Source of the DNA: Cephalopachus bancanus
Lineage: Eukaryota; Chordata; Mammalia; Primates; Tarsiidae
Length of the DNA stretch: 64,000 nt
NCBI GenBank assembly: GCA_027257055.1
Contig: JAPVLO010000019.1
Span: 10,435,001-10,499,000 of the forward strand
Reading direction: 5' to 3'
Under the pieces are notes generated by a model that searched no databases, had not been told where the DNA came from, and worked only from the letters and a program-made list of their open reading frames with translations. Position 1 is the first letter of the stretch, and every line of letters begins with the position of its first letter. A program made the position numbers and the translations under genes. Of the stretch, positions 35,392-48,373 are shown in pieces.

Positions 35392-38300
35392 TTCTTTCTT
35401 TAAAAAAAATAAACATCTGATTTTATTTACAAAAGTATTAAAGCTTTAGTAAGAAGTTTCTAAGACTGCCTCACTTTGTACAAAACCACAGAACATTAAA
35501 AAAAATAATGGTGTGCAGTGGTGACAAAGGGAAGAAGATAATATATATATTGCACAGATAAAGAAATTCAAATGGAAGTGGACAGAAGGTTTTTAAAAAA
35601 TTCCAAAAGCATAAATAAAGATTAGGAGCTATTGCCAGAGACAGTCTGACTGAGCTTAGGATTTCTCAGTAGCCAGTTTAGGAGGTGGACACAGCATAAA
35701 CATTCAAATGCACGGGCAGAGGAAACCAAGCTACTTCACACATGGAAATAAGGCAGAAAACTTTGTATTGCACAGTGTGCACACTAATGCAGTGCACAGT
35801 ACAGAGATAACTGGAATGGATATGATGTTTGCAAACATGTCTAATGAGCCACCTACCAACCTCAACCACTGGTCTAATTCGTATGAAATTCCCAGAATGA
35901 ACATTTATGGAAAAAGGTCGCATCTAAAAAGATAGACATTTTGCAACAGCCTCATGGAAAGTTCTTTTTTCAACTACTGAATACATTGGTTCTAAAAGAT
36001 GAAATGGAAGAAAGAGGCTTTTGCTGATGTGTTCTACTTTGATTTCTATCCTAAAATCTAAAAGGCAACCAACATAGCTGGTTACCTACAGAAGCATCCA
36101 CCAACTGATAGATATTTCCCAAAAAGCACAGTATGTAAATTATCCTTTTAAAATATTGAAAAAAGTATGATCTAGATTAAGCATTTCCAGTCAGCTAAAA
36201 GCTCTACTCAGAGAAGTTATTGAGCCCTTTCTACATCTGATTTCCTGACTGAATTTTCAGAGAATCTCAAACACCTAATATATACACATCTATTGAATCT
36301 ACTACTTTTTATATTTAAAAAAAATTTTTAAAAAAGGAAAAAACAAAGTCACCATACCATTCATAGAAAGGAAGTGACTGAACATACAGTAAGAAAAAGA
36401 GCAGAGATACAGGAACGGGAACATGCAATAATTGATGGAGACAGATTTCCACAGACTACGATTAAAAACAAATTCATCTCGATTTTTGATTTGAACTGAG
36501 TTGTTGCTGCTTTAATTCTGGACAGTTTTACTTTAGTCCTTGAATAGGTTTTTCCACCCCAATAAATAAGTTTGTTGAGAAACACCTAGGTCCATTTCTA
36601 TCTCTGTAGGCCAGCACGGGTAAAGCAATATAAACTACTAATGATTCTTTGCTGAAGGATGGATAAAATTATCTTCAAAATTCATGATTAGTGACAACAA
36701 ATGTGTACTGAAGGGAAGCATGCAATGAAAGGAAAACAGGGGAAAACGCTGAATCTTGTAAAGCTCAGTATCTTGAGCATAATGTGTTATACAAGGAAGA
36801 GAGTGCCATCTTGTCTTTCTTTCTTTTCTAAAAATTTGAGATGTGGGCACTTTATTTTCTGCCCATCCTTTGTATACAATATGGAAATTTAGGAGGCATG
36901 TGGGAAGAGATTAAACTTAAAAATGAAAGAGTACACAACAAAAGTTGTCCTAGGATACTGACAGCAAAATTTCAGATAAGAACAAGTCACTCGAGGACAC
37001 GCATTGAAGTCGAAAGGCAACTAGGAGACAGGAAATGACATGTCAAAATGATGCTGGGTACAATAAAGTTACGTAAGCAAACCATAGGTATCTTTTATCC
37101 ATCAAATTAACCAAGCTTTAACGTTTAAATGAGTCAAAATTCCTATTTGATGTCTTCACAAATCCTCATTCCTAGGAGCCCATTTGAAATTATGCTTGAA
37201 AAAGAAGGGAAGGGGGATGTATACACTTCTTCCATAATTCACTTCTTCACTTAAACATAAAATGCACTCCTCCCACTTTCTGCATAGGAGGCAGGAGCCT
37301 TTGTTTTAAATTAAAGTCAATCTCAAATGTCTGAACACCGTGTCCAGAGGTCGTATGATGGAAAAGTGAGGAAGAATGAAGAACTTTGAGGGTCTTTATA
37401 ACAATTCTGAGATTTTGCCTCCTGCTTTTGACCCTTTAGGACCTCCTTGTTTCTTCTTGGATTTGTCCTCCCCCTTCACACCCAGTAGTGGATTGACTTA
37501 ATCACTGGGCATAACTTGAAGTTCTAAGTCGGTTGTTTTGGGTTTCTTCTTAGATGGCAAAACCCATCTGCCGAAGACTGCCTCTTCTTCTCTGCTAGCC
37601 CCTTTGTCCATCAACGGGGTTTGGACTGCATCCAGTGGGATACCATAAGGATTTCCTTCTGGGTCTTCTACCTCAGGGGCAATGGGAAAATACAATAGGG
37701 GCCTTGAAGCTTCCAGTTCTTCAGCACTGCTACAGAAGGCAGTGATGCAGTCCAAGCTGGTGACATTCACTTCGTCATCTTCTGCAACATCGGCCCCTGT
37801 CTACTCGGGCTCACTCTTATCTTCATCTTCAATATCAAACTCTGATTTTCTTTCCTCATATTCTACATTTGCATCCAACTCTTTGAAGTCTGGTGCAAAT
37901 GCACTCCAGTTTTCTACTTGATTTTGTGCCCAGATAGATACCACTCCACTAGAAATGGATGCTTTAATGGGTCAAACAGAATGCCAAGCTACAGCCAAGA
38001 GAAGCTTTCCTCTCATCTCATGGAGAATTCTTCACCAGGTTGCCAATGGTCCTTACCCAGATGTACAGAGCATACTGCTGGGCAGAACCCTCCACTATGT
38101 ATTCACCATCCCCCAGAGAAACATTTCTCCCATGGGGTCCTATTCACCAAGTCCTGTAATTTTTGCATGGTTCAGGTTCTTCATCTCTTCCACAAGTTAA
38201 GATTTCTCTGCCATCATAGACTCTGATTATTTGATCTTCTGTGCTAATTAAAAAGCAACTCTCCTTTTGGGAAAATTCAGTTGACTTAATGGCTGTGGTA

Positions 38301-39257
38301 TTGCTTGTTCCAGTTGTCATTCTGAAGGATGCAACAAGATCTTAAGAATCTGTTTTTTTAGCCAGGCTCGGTGGCTCAGCCTGTAGTCCTGCGCCTTGGG
38401 AGGCTGAGGTGAGTGGATTGCATGGGCAACTTGGCGAGACCTCATCTCTACAATAAATCAAAAAATCAGCTGGGCGTGGTAGCGCATGCTTGTAATTCCG
38501 GCTACTCAGAAGGCTGAGGCAGAAGGATCGCTGGAGCCCAGCAGGTCGAGGCTGAGGTGGCCGGGAGTGGGACTTCAACTCAAAAAAAAAAAAAAATCTG
38601 TTTTTAAGACCAAAATCTTGCCTTTTACATTTCCTGTATAAATACATTCCCTTTGCCTATCAAGATGCCATTACATTCAAATCAGAGTCATTGTCAACCA
38701 GCAGAAAAACATGTTTGGAATCTGAAAGGGTCAACATGACAGGAGCAGATTTCATGTGACACACAAGAAGCTTGGTCTGACTTCGTGAATGACACCAGAC
38801 TTTTAAGATGGGTGAAAGGAATCGAAAACTCTGGTCACAGTCACCTGAGAGAATGTCCCACTGTGGCACTACATTATCAGAGGAAGCACTCATAAGTTTA
38901 TGACCATCTTGACTCCAGCATAAAGAACAAACCAGATGGATGTGTGCACTAATTATTTTACCAATGCCTCTTGTCAAGAAATCCCAGATGACAATTCAGC
39001 TATCATTACAGCCAACTGCAAGCAGTATTCATCTGTTAAAGGTGCAAGTCAACGCCATCCTGATACAATCTAAAGTTTCATCAGCTTCCTACAGATAGTT
39101 CTGCCCAAAGGACTCCAGCAATTTGAGGTTCACCCCTGAGGACTCTGGTGCCTGGTCTCAGCTCCAGCAACAATGCCCTCTACCCAACCAACTTCTAAGA
39201 CTTGCGTCTAAATGGTGGGTGCTGCAATCAGCCTGGTGCAAGCGCTGGAGACTTTCT
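35392..39257 (-). pseudogene. RBBP5P: processed pseudogene (retrocopy) of RBBP5
   Basis: RBBP5 is the WD40 subunit of the MLL/SET1 histone H3K4 methyltransferase complexes. Read on the minus strand without introns: a start-codon position mutated to GTG (39131-39133), NLKLLESFGQNY, TRGIGKIISAHIHLVCSLCW, SDLN, then the acidic tail region ([54 protein letters not shown]) and a terminal ISELL stop at 37396-37398. Three in-frame stops lie in the first 50 or so codons, with more stops and frameshifts later. The C-terminus joins KGSK to AGGKISELL directly, which fits the shorter RBBP5 splice form. 35392-37395 is probably the 3' UTR, with AATAAA (minus) at 35422-35427. Flanking CTAGTTTGTT copies (35382-35391 and 39258-39267) are the target duplication. 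An Alu interrupts it. It has no coding function. Confidence 0.93.
38358..38594 (+). mobile_element. Alu SINE inside the RBBP5 retrocopy
   Basis: Plus-strand Alu of the same subfamily (CTACAATAAATC, TTCAACTC before A15). Two internal deletions, one in each monomer, shorten it to about 237 bp. The perfect 11-bp target duplication AATCTGTTTTT lies at 38347-38357 and 38595-38605. It opposes the direction of the pseudogene. Confidence 0.95.
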
Positions 39258-39900
39258 CTAGTTTGTTCTTGAGTTCATTGATCTTTTCTTGTGTAGTACC
39301 TAATTTGTTGGTAATCTTGTTCGGTGATATTTCCATCTTAGATATTGTATTTTTGGTCTGTAGAAGTTTTGCTTAAGTCTTCTTTTTTATATCTTCCATT
39401 TATCTTATAATATTAATGTTTTTGTTTAAATCTTTGAACACATTCATATATTTATGGTAGCTGTTTTCTCTTTCTATCATTATAATCTCTGTCATTTGAG
39501 GGCTTATTTATATTGACTCATTTTTCTCCTGGCTATAAGATTGTCTGCTTATTTTCCAGTCCAGAGATATTTAAGAAGATATCAAACAATACAATTGTAC
39601 TATAATTAAGTGCTTAATTTGGTTGTTTTCCTTTTAAAAGTGTCGAATTTTGTCCAGTCTGGCAGTGTAGTTACATTTTTTGGTGATCCTTTCGAGACTT
39701 GTTGTTAAGCTCTTTAAGAAGTGGATCCAAAGATGTCTCTACCCTTAGGCTAATTTAGCCCTACTATTAAAACATCATTAATAAACATTTTAGATTTCTC
39801 CATTCTCTGTAGTGCAAACTTGAATGTTTTCTAGTTGTGTGTGAGTTCCAGAAATAATTCAATTTATGGATTCCCCATACTTGTTCTCCCCCAAAAATCA
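39258..39900 (-). mobile_element. old L1-type LINE, part 2
   Basis: Continuation of the element before the retrocopy. The reverse complement gives AAAGATCAATGAACTCAAGA and AAATGGAAGATATAAAAAAG, typical of old L1 5' regions. The right boundary is uncertain. Confidence 0.6.
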
Positions 39901-40950
39901 TTTTTTGTTTGTGTCATAGGTATTAATCCTTGCATGTGAAGATTCTATGGGACTCTATGCTGATTTGTAAAGCTCTTTGGTTTAGTGCCCTGTTCTCCAG
40001 TATTATTTTTTATATTCTCAGCTGCCTTAGTTTTTCCACTTCTGATCTCTGTTTCCTTAACAGTGGGACTCCTTGGTCCTGCTTGAGTTTTTGTCTCCCT
40101 GTATCATAGTCCACAAGTTGCCTCTAGCAAGAAAATCAAGGGTAGTTGATTGTAATTCTTATCTTGTTTTCCTTTTCTTATAAATCATTTTGTTATGTTG
40201 CCTATTGTCTAATGTTTGAAAGCTATTTGATAAAGTATGTTTTGTCAAATTTTCTGATTGTTTGCAGTGAGTAGGTTATTTTAGACCCTTTTTACTTCTC
40301 ACGGATGGAGATGGAAGTTTACCACAATCCAATCTTTTTTCTAGTCTGAAGAAAATATTTGGAGTCTGGAAATGCATCATTTAAGAATTATGGATAATAT
40401 ATGTGTATATTATTTTTATATATTGAGAATATCATCAATGCATTGTTATTATTATTGATTCATTTATTTGCCCTTCCAAAATGTTAACTCTATGTAGTGA
40501 CACAATAAATTTTCCTAAGAAATGGTTAGTGTTTTAGACAAAGAGTGCTTCATTTTGTTTCTGATTTATAGAGAATATAAAGCATTTTTTCTTTGACACA
40601 TCAAAAATTTAAAATCATTGGATTAAGGGCTATACAGTAAAGCCTATAACTTTTAAAATTCCCTTCTCTGTTGCAAGCTATAACCTAGTTTTCATTCCAA
40701 GTGTTTTACTGTTTACTCTTCTTTTCCCCTTGATTAAACTTGAAATTGATATATTAATTTGTTTGGCATCTTCAGAGTGCCAGCTTTTAATTTTGTTGCA
40801 ATCTCTGTTAATTTGTCCTTACATTTTAATAATTTCTTCCACTATTTTTTTTGGTAGGGAGAGAGGGTGGTATTGGTCTATTGTTCCTCCTCCCTATAAT
40901 TTTAGTTAAGTGCTTAACTTATTAGTTAGCAATATTCTAAGTTTAAATAC
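39901..40950. other. unassigned T-rich sequence
   Basis: May still be diverged LINE sequence (minus strand). No gene seen. Confidence 0.4.
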
Positions 40951-40958
40951 ATCTAAAT

Positions 40959-41260
40959 CAGAGGACCCCGACTCCCACCATGGACCGGTACTGCTCCATA
41001 GCCTGTTAGGAACTGGGCCATCCAGCAGGAGATGAGAGGCAGCTGGCCTGAGCAGAGCTCTTTCTGTCAGATCAGCACTGGCATTGGATTCTCATAGAAG
41101 CTGTGAACTCTATTGTGAACTGCTCATGGGAGGGATCTAGATTGTGCTTTTTATGAGAAACTAATGTCTAATGACCCCCCTGCCCAACCTCATCCCTGTC
41201 TGTGGAAAAATCATCTTCCATGAAACCAGTCTTAGACGCCAAAAAGGTAGGGGACTATGG
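40959..41260 (-). mobile_element. MER1-type hAT DNA transposon (Charlie group)
   Basis: Ends CAGAGGACCCCGACTCCCAC and, reversed, CCATAGTCCCCTACCTTTTT, with internal TGGACCGGTACTGC, GGCATTGGATTCTCATAGAA and GGAAAAATCATCTTCCATGA, as in MER1. The 8-bp flanks ATCTAAAT (40951-40958) and ATCTAAGT (41261-41268) match the hAT target duplication with one change. Non-coding. Confidence 0.9.
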
Positions 41261-41268
41261 ATCTAAGT

Positions 41269-41704
41269 ATGTTAACACATATTTCTAAAATTAACGTAGA
41301 GTTTTATTGGGACTATCATTTCTGGGCCTTGGACTGTGAGTAAGAAATGTGCTACTTCTAGTTGAGGCTACTAAAAGTATGTGTAAGCCTGCTGGGCACT
41401 TTGCTTCCATATTCTGGTAACCATGGAGACCTTTTATTGTATTGTCAGCATCACAATTGGTCAGGCTTCTGTCAGTCCTGGTTTTTGAGTGTTTAGGTCA
41501 AGCAGAGCTTGCTTTCTCACCCCTTACATCTATCAACCAATGTGTAATTAAAAAATCACAGAAGGAGAATAAAATTTGTGGTTTTAAGCTTTTGAGATTT
41601 TGCAGTTAATATGTATGAGCAGCGTTGCTTATTTTTTTTCTGAAAAATACACAAAAACTCTAACTCCAGCTTTAATCATGAAAGAATGTTCTAAAGTGTA
41701 GTGT
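41269..41704. other. unassigned sequence
   Basis: No feature recognised. Confidence 0.4.
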
Positions 41705-42905
41705 GGACATGAATAGTTGACTAGAAGCTCCTAGCTGTCTCTCTGTCCCCATACACAAAAAAACAGGTCAACAACTAAATTTCAACAAATGACTAAAAAA
41801 AAGAGTTCTAGAGAATAGTGAAAAAGCAGCAAAAACCCTGCAGAGCACAGGACAGCTACCTTTAAAAGGAAGAAAACACCTTGCCTCTGCCACCCTACAT
41901 CCCCCATCCCACGATGGGATCAGCTTGGAACCAGGAGTGACTTGTTCCTGCAGTAAAAAGGTAAGGAAGAGGATCCCAGCAGCCGCCATCACCATCGTGA
42001 CCACCTGAGTTCTCACTACTGAAGAACATCATCATGAACATCAACAGTTCTCCTGTGGTCTTCCCAAGTTCTGGGCCCAACTGAGAGTCTAAACACTGAG
42101 CTACCCCTAGAGGAGAAGCCTATGTTGTATGGTACTTGGCATTTCCACAGCCCTTGCTTCTACTGTGTTGTTGATTCTGGCACCAGAGCCACCGCTTAGA
42201 ATGCATTTTGCTCCATGGGCAAGCAGCCATTTTATCCCACGATCCCAGAAATTTTGCCACCCTGCAACATACTCACCCGGCAGTGTGCTATACCAAAGTT
42301 GAGCTGCTGCTACACCTTCTCCCCCTAGGACCAAGTTACGTTGGAGCTGCTCCATCTTACCCATTCCAGTTGCTGATGTACTCCCCCCTGAGGGCTGAGC
42401 TGAGATGGCATCCCGCCCCCTGAGAACTTCAGACCTTTGGCACACTGGAGCAGTCATGCTCCCCCAGTGCAATAGTTGATGCAGTGACCCAGCCCCTAGG
42501 GATCTGAAGGTTCCATCAACCCATGTAGCCGCACTTTACAGGATTGAACAGAGGTCATGGCTTTTGTCCCAGGGAATCAGAACATTGGATGAGCTGTACC
42601 ACCCACTGTCCAAGTGGAAAAGACATAGTGCCTTGCCTTCTTGGAATTGGACTGGTCCCCTGCAGTCTGAGCTGATCATTAAGGCATTGCTTTGTTCCCC
42701 TTGGGCACATGCTGCTGCAGCATGTAGGGCCTGGGTCTTTGCTGCAGCATCAACTGGCCCCAGGGAATCTGGGATATTGCTGTGTCCTACCATCCAGAGT
42801 CTAGAATCACCTCTGTGTGGTACCACATCTCCTGAATCCTGGGCTGACACTTTGTCTTGTTGACTTCAGGTCCTGAATTGTTGCTGTGCCCTAGGAAGTG
42901 TTGGG
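41705..42905 (+). mobile_element. old L1 5' untranslated region
   Basis: A GC-richer island in AT-rich surroundings. Phrases such as GAATAGTTGACTAGAAGCTC, ACAGGTCAACAACTAAATTT and GCAAAAACCCTGCAGAGCAC match old mammalian L1 5' regions. The open frames here on both strands are byproducts of base composition. Confidence 0.65.
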
Positions 42906-44765
42906 GAATTTGCTACCATGTTATCAGCAGTAAGGAAGGCATGACCTTCTTGGAGAGTATTATGACAGAAATATGATATTAGGAAAAGAGTTTAAGAAGA
43001 TAAAAGAACACCAGTAGAAAAACAGAGGATGACAGGAACTACAAGTACAGAGAGATACTAGGAAAAAACATTCCTGAGCTGAGCACGGGTCAAGGTCTGA
43101 ACGAAATAGTATCAATAAGCCATTTACCCATAAAGTCACAAATGTAGCAAACAAGGACTGAAGAGGCAGATGGTATGGAAAATTTTTCTTTTTCAAGAAG
43201 ATAGATATAAGTAGCAGTGCTTTTGTAATCCGTCTTTTTAATTCATATAAAATGTTTATATATTTTAACAGCATACCATCAGCTAGAACCATATTTAGGG
43301 TGTGCCATCATAGTGATATATTTTATACAGATGTAGCGTCATTAGTAAAACTGACTTTTCCAATTTAATCTCTCAGTTTACATTTGAAGTTATGTCTACA
43401 TAAAATCAGAATTGCTATTTGAAAAGTGAAAAAAGCCAATAATTGATTGCAGTGACCTTTTTCTCAAATAAATGAACTGAACCTAGGCACAGAACATGTA
43501 TTTATCATAATAAACTTAGATCTGAAAAATTCAATCCATTATTGTGCTAGTTTTCTAAAATTGACTTCAAAAAGGATTATAGTAAAATAAATCTATACAT
43601 ATTTACAAAAATAGTATCTTTTAAAAAAACTAAGCAGTGACCTTAGTCAAGTACAGAATAAAAATTAATAAGAACACAATTAAGAACATGTGTATGTATC
43701 TCTTCCAATGTTTAATGCCATATTAACATGTTTTATATTTTTTTCCCTTAAGAATGTAGGAACATTGCCTCAAAATTTTCCTTTTAGACTGGATTTGCTT
43801 TTATAAGTAAAGAAGAAAATGTGCACTCTCACTCTCAAATTTAATTTCTGTAGTAGCAACTCTCAGACTTTCAGAAAAACAAACAAATAAGGGACCATTA
43901 TTGAATTGCAAGGCTAAAATATTTAACTATAATCAAGTGTAAGTAATACAGAATAATTTATGTGAAAGTACTTTTTTCTACTTTTTTATTTGTAAGAAGT
44001 TATGTATTTTTTTAGATTTTATTTTATCTTTTGTTTCTCATTCTTATGTACATCTTAATTGTGAATAGTTTGGGAAATGTATCCAATAAAGAGAGGGCAG
44101 CAGTAAAACTGAAGTTATATCTAAGAATTTTATGGTGGTCAGTTGCTCCACATTTTGAATTTTCAAAGTTAATAATTAATTTTGACTCTGGTTCTTTCTC
44201 AGGTTATAATGTGAGTTTTATAGAGAATGTTTCTTTCAAGCTATGAGGGTGATCAATAAAGAACTACTGGGAAAGCCAGATAAAAATCCAAAATACATCT
44301 GTTTGAAAGCATTGAAAGGCTGTCAATGTAGTTAGGCACTAAGAGGCAAAGAACCTGGAAAGAAGAGATGACAGAGAGGTGACATAGCATTCTGCTGGAT
44401 TCTTCACCCTTTGGGGCATCTGTTATTTTTAGAGTGGAGGAAGAGGCAGAGAATCCTGGAAGAAGGCTGCTGCTGAGAAGTAGAAAACCCACTAACGCTT
44501 TTGATAATGCAATGTGTCTGGGAAGACAAAAATCCAAGTTCATAATTATCAAGTAGGGTAAGAGTTGTGGGAACAATGAAGGCATGAAGATAAGGGTGAC
44601 ACAGAAACGTGAACCTAAAATTTAAGTTTTTACCTCTGAGCTTAAAATATAAAACTAAATACCTCTCTAAATAGGCAGAGCAAGAAGAATGAAGCACTCA
44701 GAAAGCCTTTAGAAAGGAGAATAAAGTTTTTGTTAATTTCACTGTACTGGAAAGGCTATATATTA
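42906..44765. other. unassigned AT-rich sequence
   Basis: No gene or confident repeat. It lies between two L1 segments of the same orientation and could include insertions that split them. Confidence 0.4.
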
Positions 44766-44769
44766 ATAA

Positions 44770-46060
44770 AATAAACACATCAGACTCTAAGACAGGACCT
44801 GCAGAAGGTACTACCCTCAAAGTAAGAGCCAACCAGAGGTTGACTGACAACTAGAAAATTCCAGCCCAGTCTAGGGTCAGTTTAGTCCTTTATTTGATTA
44901 TGATAATCAGATATCAGTCTAACTTTATACTAAAGAACAAGATGAACAATTTCTGGGGCAAGGACATGTCATCCAGAACACTTAGAATTTTTTATACACA
45001 ATATCCAAGGATCAATAAAAGTATCATCAGATATACCAAAAGATAAGACCGTTAGCAAAATCAGACGATAAAAAAGACCCACAGGTGATCAAGGTATTGA
45101 AGTTGCGAAACCCAGAAATTTAAGTAACTGTGGTTAATATGTTCAAGACAAGAGATGACAAGATGGAAAGTCTCATCAGAGACTACAAATAAGACTATCT
45201 GATAAAGAATCAAATGAAAATTCTAAGATGGAATAAAATATTAACTGCTCTTAGGTAGATAGCATCAAGAGCATATTGAATGCAAAAACACAAGAAGTTG
45301 AGGTATTGAATGGTACAGATATACCATAGTTTATTCATTAACCTATTAATGAACATTTGGGTTGTTTTCAGTTTGAGATTATTACATGTGAATTTGATTG
45401 TGCTATAGTACAAAAAATGTCCAAAAAGAAGCACAGAGAAAAGAAAGGTAAGACATAAAGACAAAAGTATAAGCGATATGTAGTATGTGTAATTGAAATT
45501 CCAGATGAAAAGGAGAGAATGAAGCAAAAGCAAAGCCTGAAGAAGAAAATGACTGAGATTTTTCAGAAGCTGAAGAAACACTAAACTATAGAATCAAAGA
45601 GTGCTTAAAACCACATGTAGGAAGAACATATCATAGTAAAACAACTGTGAGGAAAAAAATAAAAAATTAAAAAAATTAAAAGTGATTAAGGGGAAAGAGA
45701 CAATGCATTTCAGTGAGTAATATAAAAGAGAATTAGTTTTCAAGAACCAAGCGATAACAAAAAGTTATTTTTAAAATGGAAGAAATGAACAAGAAATACC
45801 AATCTAGAATTCCATACCTGAGGAAAATATCTTTCAGAATTAAGGCTATATAAATTTATTTTCAAATGAAAAATAAAAAATGAGATAATTGTTGTTAACA
45901 GACTTGCACTAGAAAGGAAACGTACAGAAATTTCTAAGGCAAAAGAACAATAATCCCAAAGAGGAACAAGAAACACAAGGAGAAAGGAGAAGCAATGGAG
46001 AGAGTATAAGTGAACCAAGTTGTAATGAGCTATGATTGTAACGAGCAACTATATGTATAA
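44770..46060 (+). mobile_element. old L1/HAL1-like fragment
   Basis: Plus-strand L1-type text: ATATGTTCAAGACAAGAGAT, AATCTAGAATTCCATACCTG, GACTTGCACTAGAAAGGAAA. It corresponds to the same family region as 23213-23810 and the reversed segment at 34300-39900. Coding capacity is lost. Confidence 0.65.
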
Positions 46061-46229
46061 GGTCTTGCTGTGCTTAAAATATAATATAGAACTAAATACC
46101 TAATAATGAGAAACAGAAGAGGGTAAATAGAGTGACGTGTTCTAAGGTCCTATACTATCTTGGAGGGGTAAAAATTGTTATTGTGTTTGACACTGTAATA
46201 AGTCAAACTACATTAGAGAATCAATAAAA

Positions 46230-46965
46230 GAATATATTTTTGAAAAAACTCACAAACTAATTGGTACAAATGCCTTCAAAAGCAGTTTTGTGTTGATTTG
46301 TACACTTTTCGGAAAGTTAAAGACATACTGTATGATTTAACCATTCCATTCCTAAGTATTTACTTAAGACAAAAGTATTATATTTTATATATTGTAAGTG
46401 TAACTAGTTATTTATTATACAATAAAAGTAATATGCATATATATGGCTATGTAATTGTATATCTGTATCTATATCAAAACTTACTCTTAAATGTTCTTAG
46501 TAGCTTCAGTTGTAATAGCCTCAAACTGTAAAAAACCCAAATATCCATCAATAGGTGAATGAATGCAAAACTGTGGTATATCTGTACCAAGCAACATTGA
46601 AATAAAAAGGTATGGCTGATAGATAAATATCACAATGTGAATAAGTATTAAAATAATTATATGGAGTAAAAGAAGCCAAACATAAAATAACCTACTATCT
46701 GGTGGATTTTATATATAGTTCAAACCAATATATATTAATTTTTAATGACACATTCTAGATGTGTGGGCCATTGCCAACAAATGAGAAAAGAGTGAGAGGG
46801 AAGTGCAGTGGGAAGGAGTACAAAGAGGCCTGAGGAGGTTTTAGGGGTGATGGATGTACTCATCATCTTGATTGTGTTGGTGATTTTGTATACTTATGTC
46901 AAAATGTATTATTTGTACCCTTAAATATGTGAACTTTTTGTATGTCAATTAAATCAAAATCCTTA
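46230..46965 (+). mobile_element. L1 3' end
   Basis: Contains the typical late-L1 phrases ATATCCATCAATAGGTGAAT, CTGTGGTATATCTGTACCAA, GATGTACTCATCATCTTGAT and a closing TATGTCAATTAAATC. Plus orientation, strongly diverged. Confidence 0.75.
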
Positions 46966-48235
46966 AAGAAATTTCCTTATTATAAAATATACATACATAT
47001 ATATGTGTATATAAACATATACACACATATATATATACACACACCCAAAACCTAGAGCAAATATCATACTTTTTTAAAAAAATAAAGGCCTATATTCCTT
47101 TGAAACAAAGAAAAAAACAATGTCTTTTACCACTCTTATTAAACATTTTATTGGTAGTCCTTGTTCACCAATAAGGTAATAAAAAAAGTGCAAAAGGTTT
47201 ATAAGGGAAGACACAAGATTATCACTATTTGTAGAGAATGTGTTTCTTTATTAAAGAAACTCAAAAGAATCTATAAACAGCTATTAAACTTGTAAGTTAA
47301 TGTATTAAGATAACTGAGCACGATGTTAATGTAAAAATCAATTACATTTCTAATAACAGCAATAAATCCTTAGAAAATAATTTGTAAAATATATCATTTT
47401 TAATAACACCAAAAATATTAATTACTTAGATAAGAAGAAACTTTACACAGGAGAAAAAAAGAATAAAGCAAAACAAATAGAAATTATCAACAGATACAGA
47501 AGGTCTAATTAATGGTGTAATATACAATGAATGTAAATAAAAAGATTTAGTATTTTTATGTCAATTTTCTCTACATTAATCTAGATAATCAATGTATTAT
47601 CACTAAAAATTCTAGCTGGAAGAGTTTGACAATCATATATTATGGCATATCATACACCTATACAAGTTAAGACAATGTGAAGCTAGTGTATGTGCAAGCA
47701 AATAAACCAATAAAATGGAATTCAAGATCCACATATATAGTATCACTTGATTTACAATAAAGGTAGCTCTTCACTTAATTGAAAATTCATGGCTTTTCAA
47801 TATATTGTTTTAATCAATTGAATATTAATACAGTGAATTGACCCTTTTCACACCATAAGCAAAATAATTTCAGATAGTTTGTTGATCTAAATGTGAACAT
47901 TTAGACCTTGACAAGAACATTTATAGCACAATACAACATACATAAAAATATTTGAAAATATATTAAAGACCTTGAAGAAAGACATATTTAACAAACAGGG
48001 AAGAAAATATTATAACCATAATGTTAAAAACTGATTAATTGCAGTACATAAAACTACCAACGTGTGTTCACCAAATGACCCCAATAAGAGAGAGAAATGG
48101 TAAGTCACAGAGTAAGACAAGATGTCTACAATTCCCATCTCAAACATCTTACATGTTGAATATATAAAGCACTCCTACATATAAAAGTAAAATACACAGG
48201 AATCTTATAGGAAATGGACAAATGAGTTAGTTTTC
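46966..48235 (+). mobile_element. L1 ORF2 remnant (reverse transcriptase part onwards)
   Basis: After an AT/TG-rich stretch (46985-47045), L1 ORF2-like sequence follows: CCACTCTTATTAAACATTTT, then GAATGTGTTTCTTTATTAAAG, ACATTTCTAATAACAGCAAT and, later, GGAATCTTATAGGAAATGGACA. Many stops. It is a distinct insertion from the L1 tail just before it. Confidence 0.65.
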
Positions 48236-48373
48236 ATTAACTTTTTATATCTCTTCTTTGTCTTCTTAAACTTGGTAACTTTCAGAAATAAGATATGTGA
48301 GTGTGCCTGTCTCAAATTCGTTTTCAAAAGAATTGAAAACTGGCATCCTCTATTGAGCATATATTCTTTTGCT

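Noticed and set aside
42107..42863. Overlapping open frames of about 100-120 codons in a GC-richer stretch, possible exons
   Set aside because: The stretch reads as an old L1 5' UTR. Frames are open on both strands, which is a composition effect.
45210..46048. Hydrophobic minus-strand frames resembling membrane proteins
   Set aside because: They are antisense to A-rich L1 sequence. Poly-A-rich DNA reads as Leu/Phe/Ser-rich peptide on the opposite strand.
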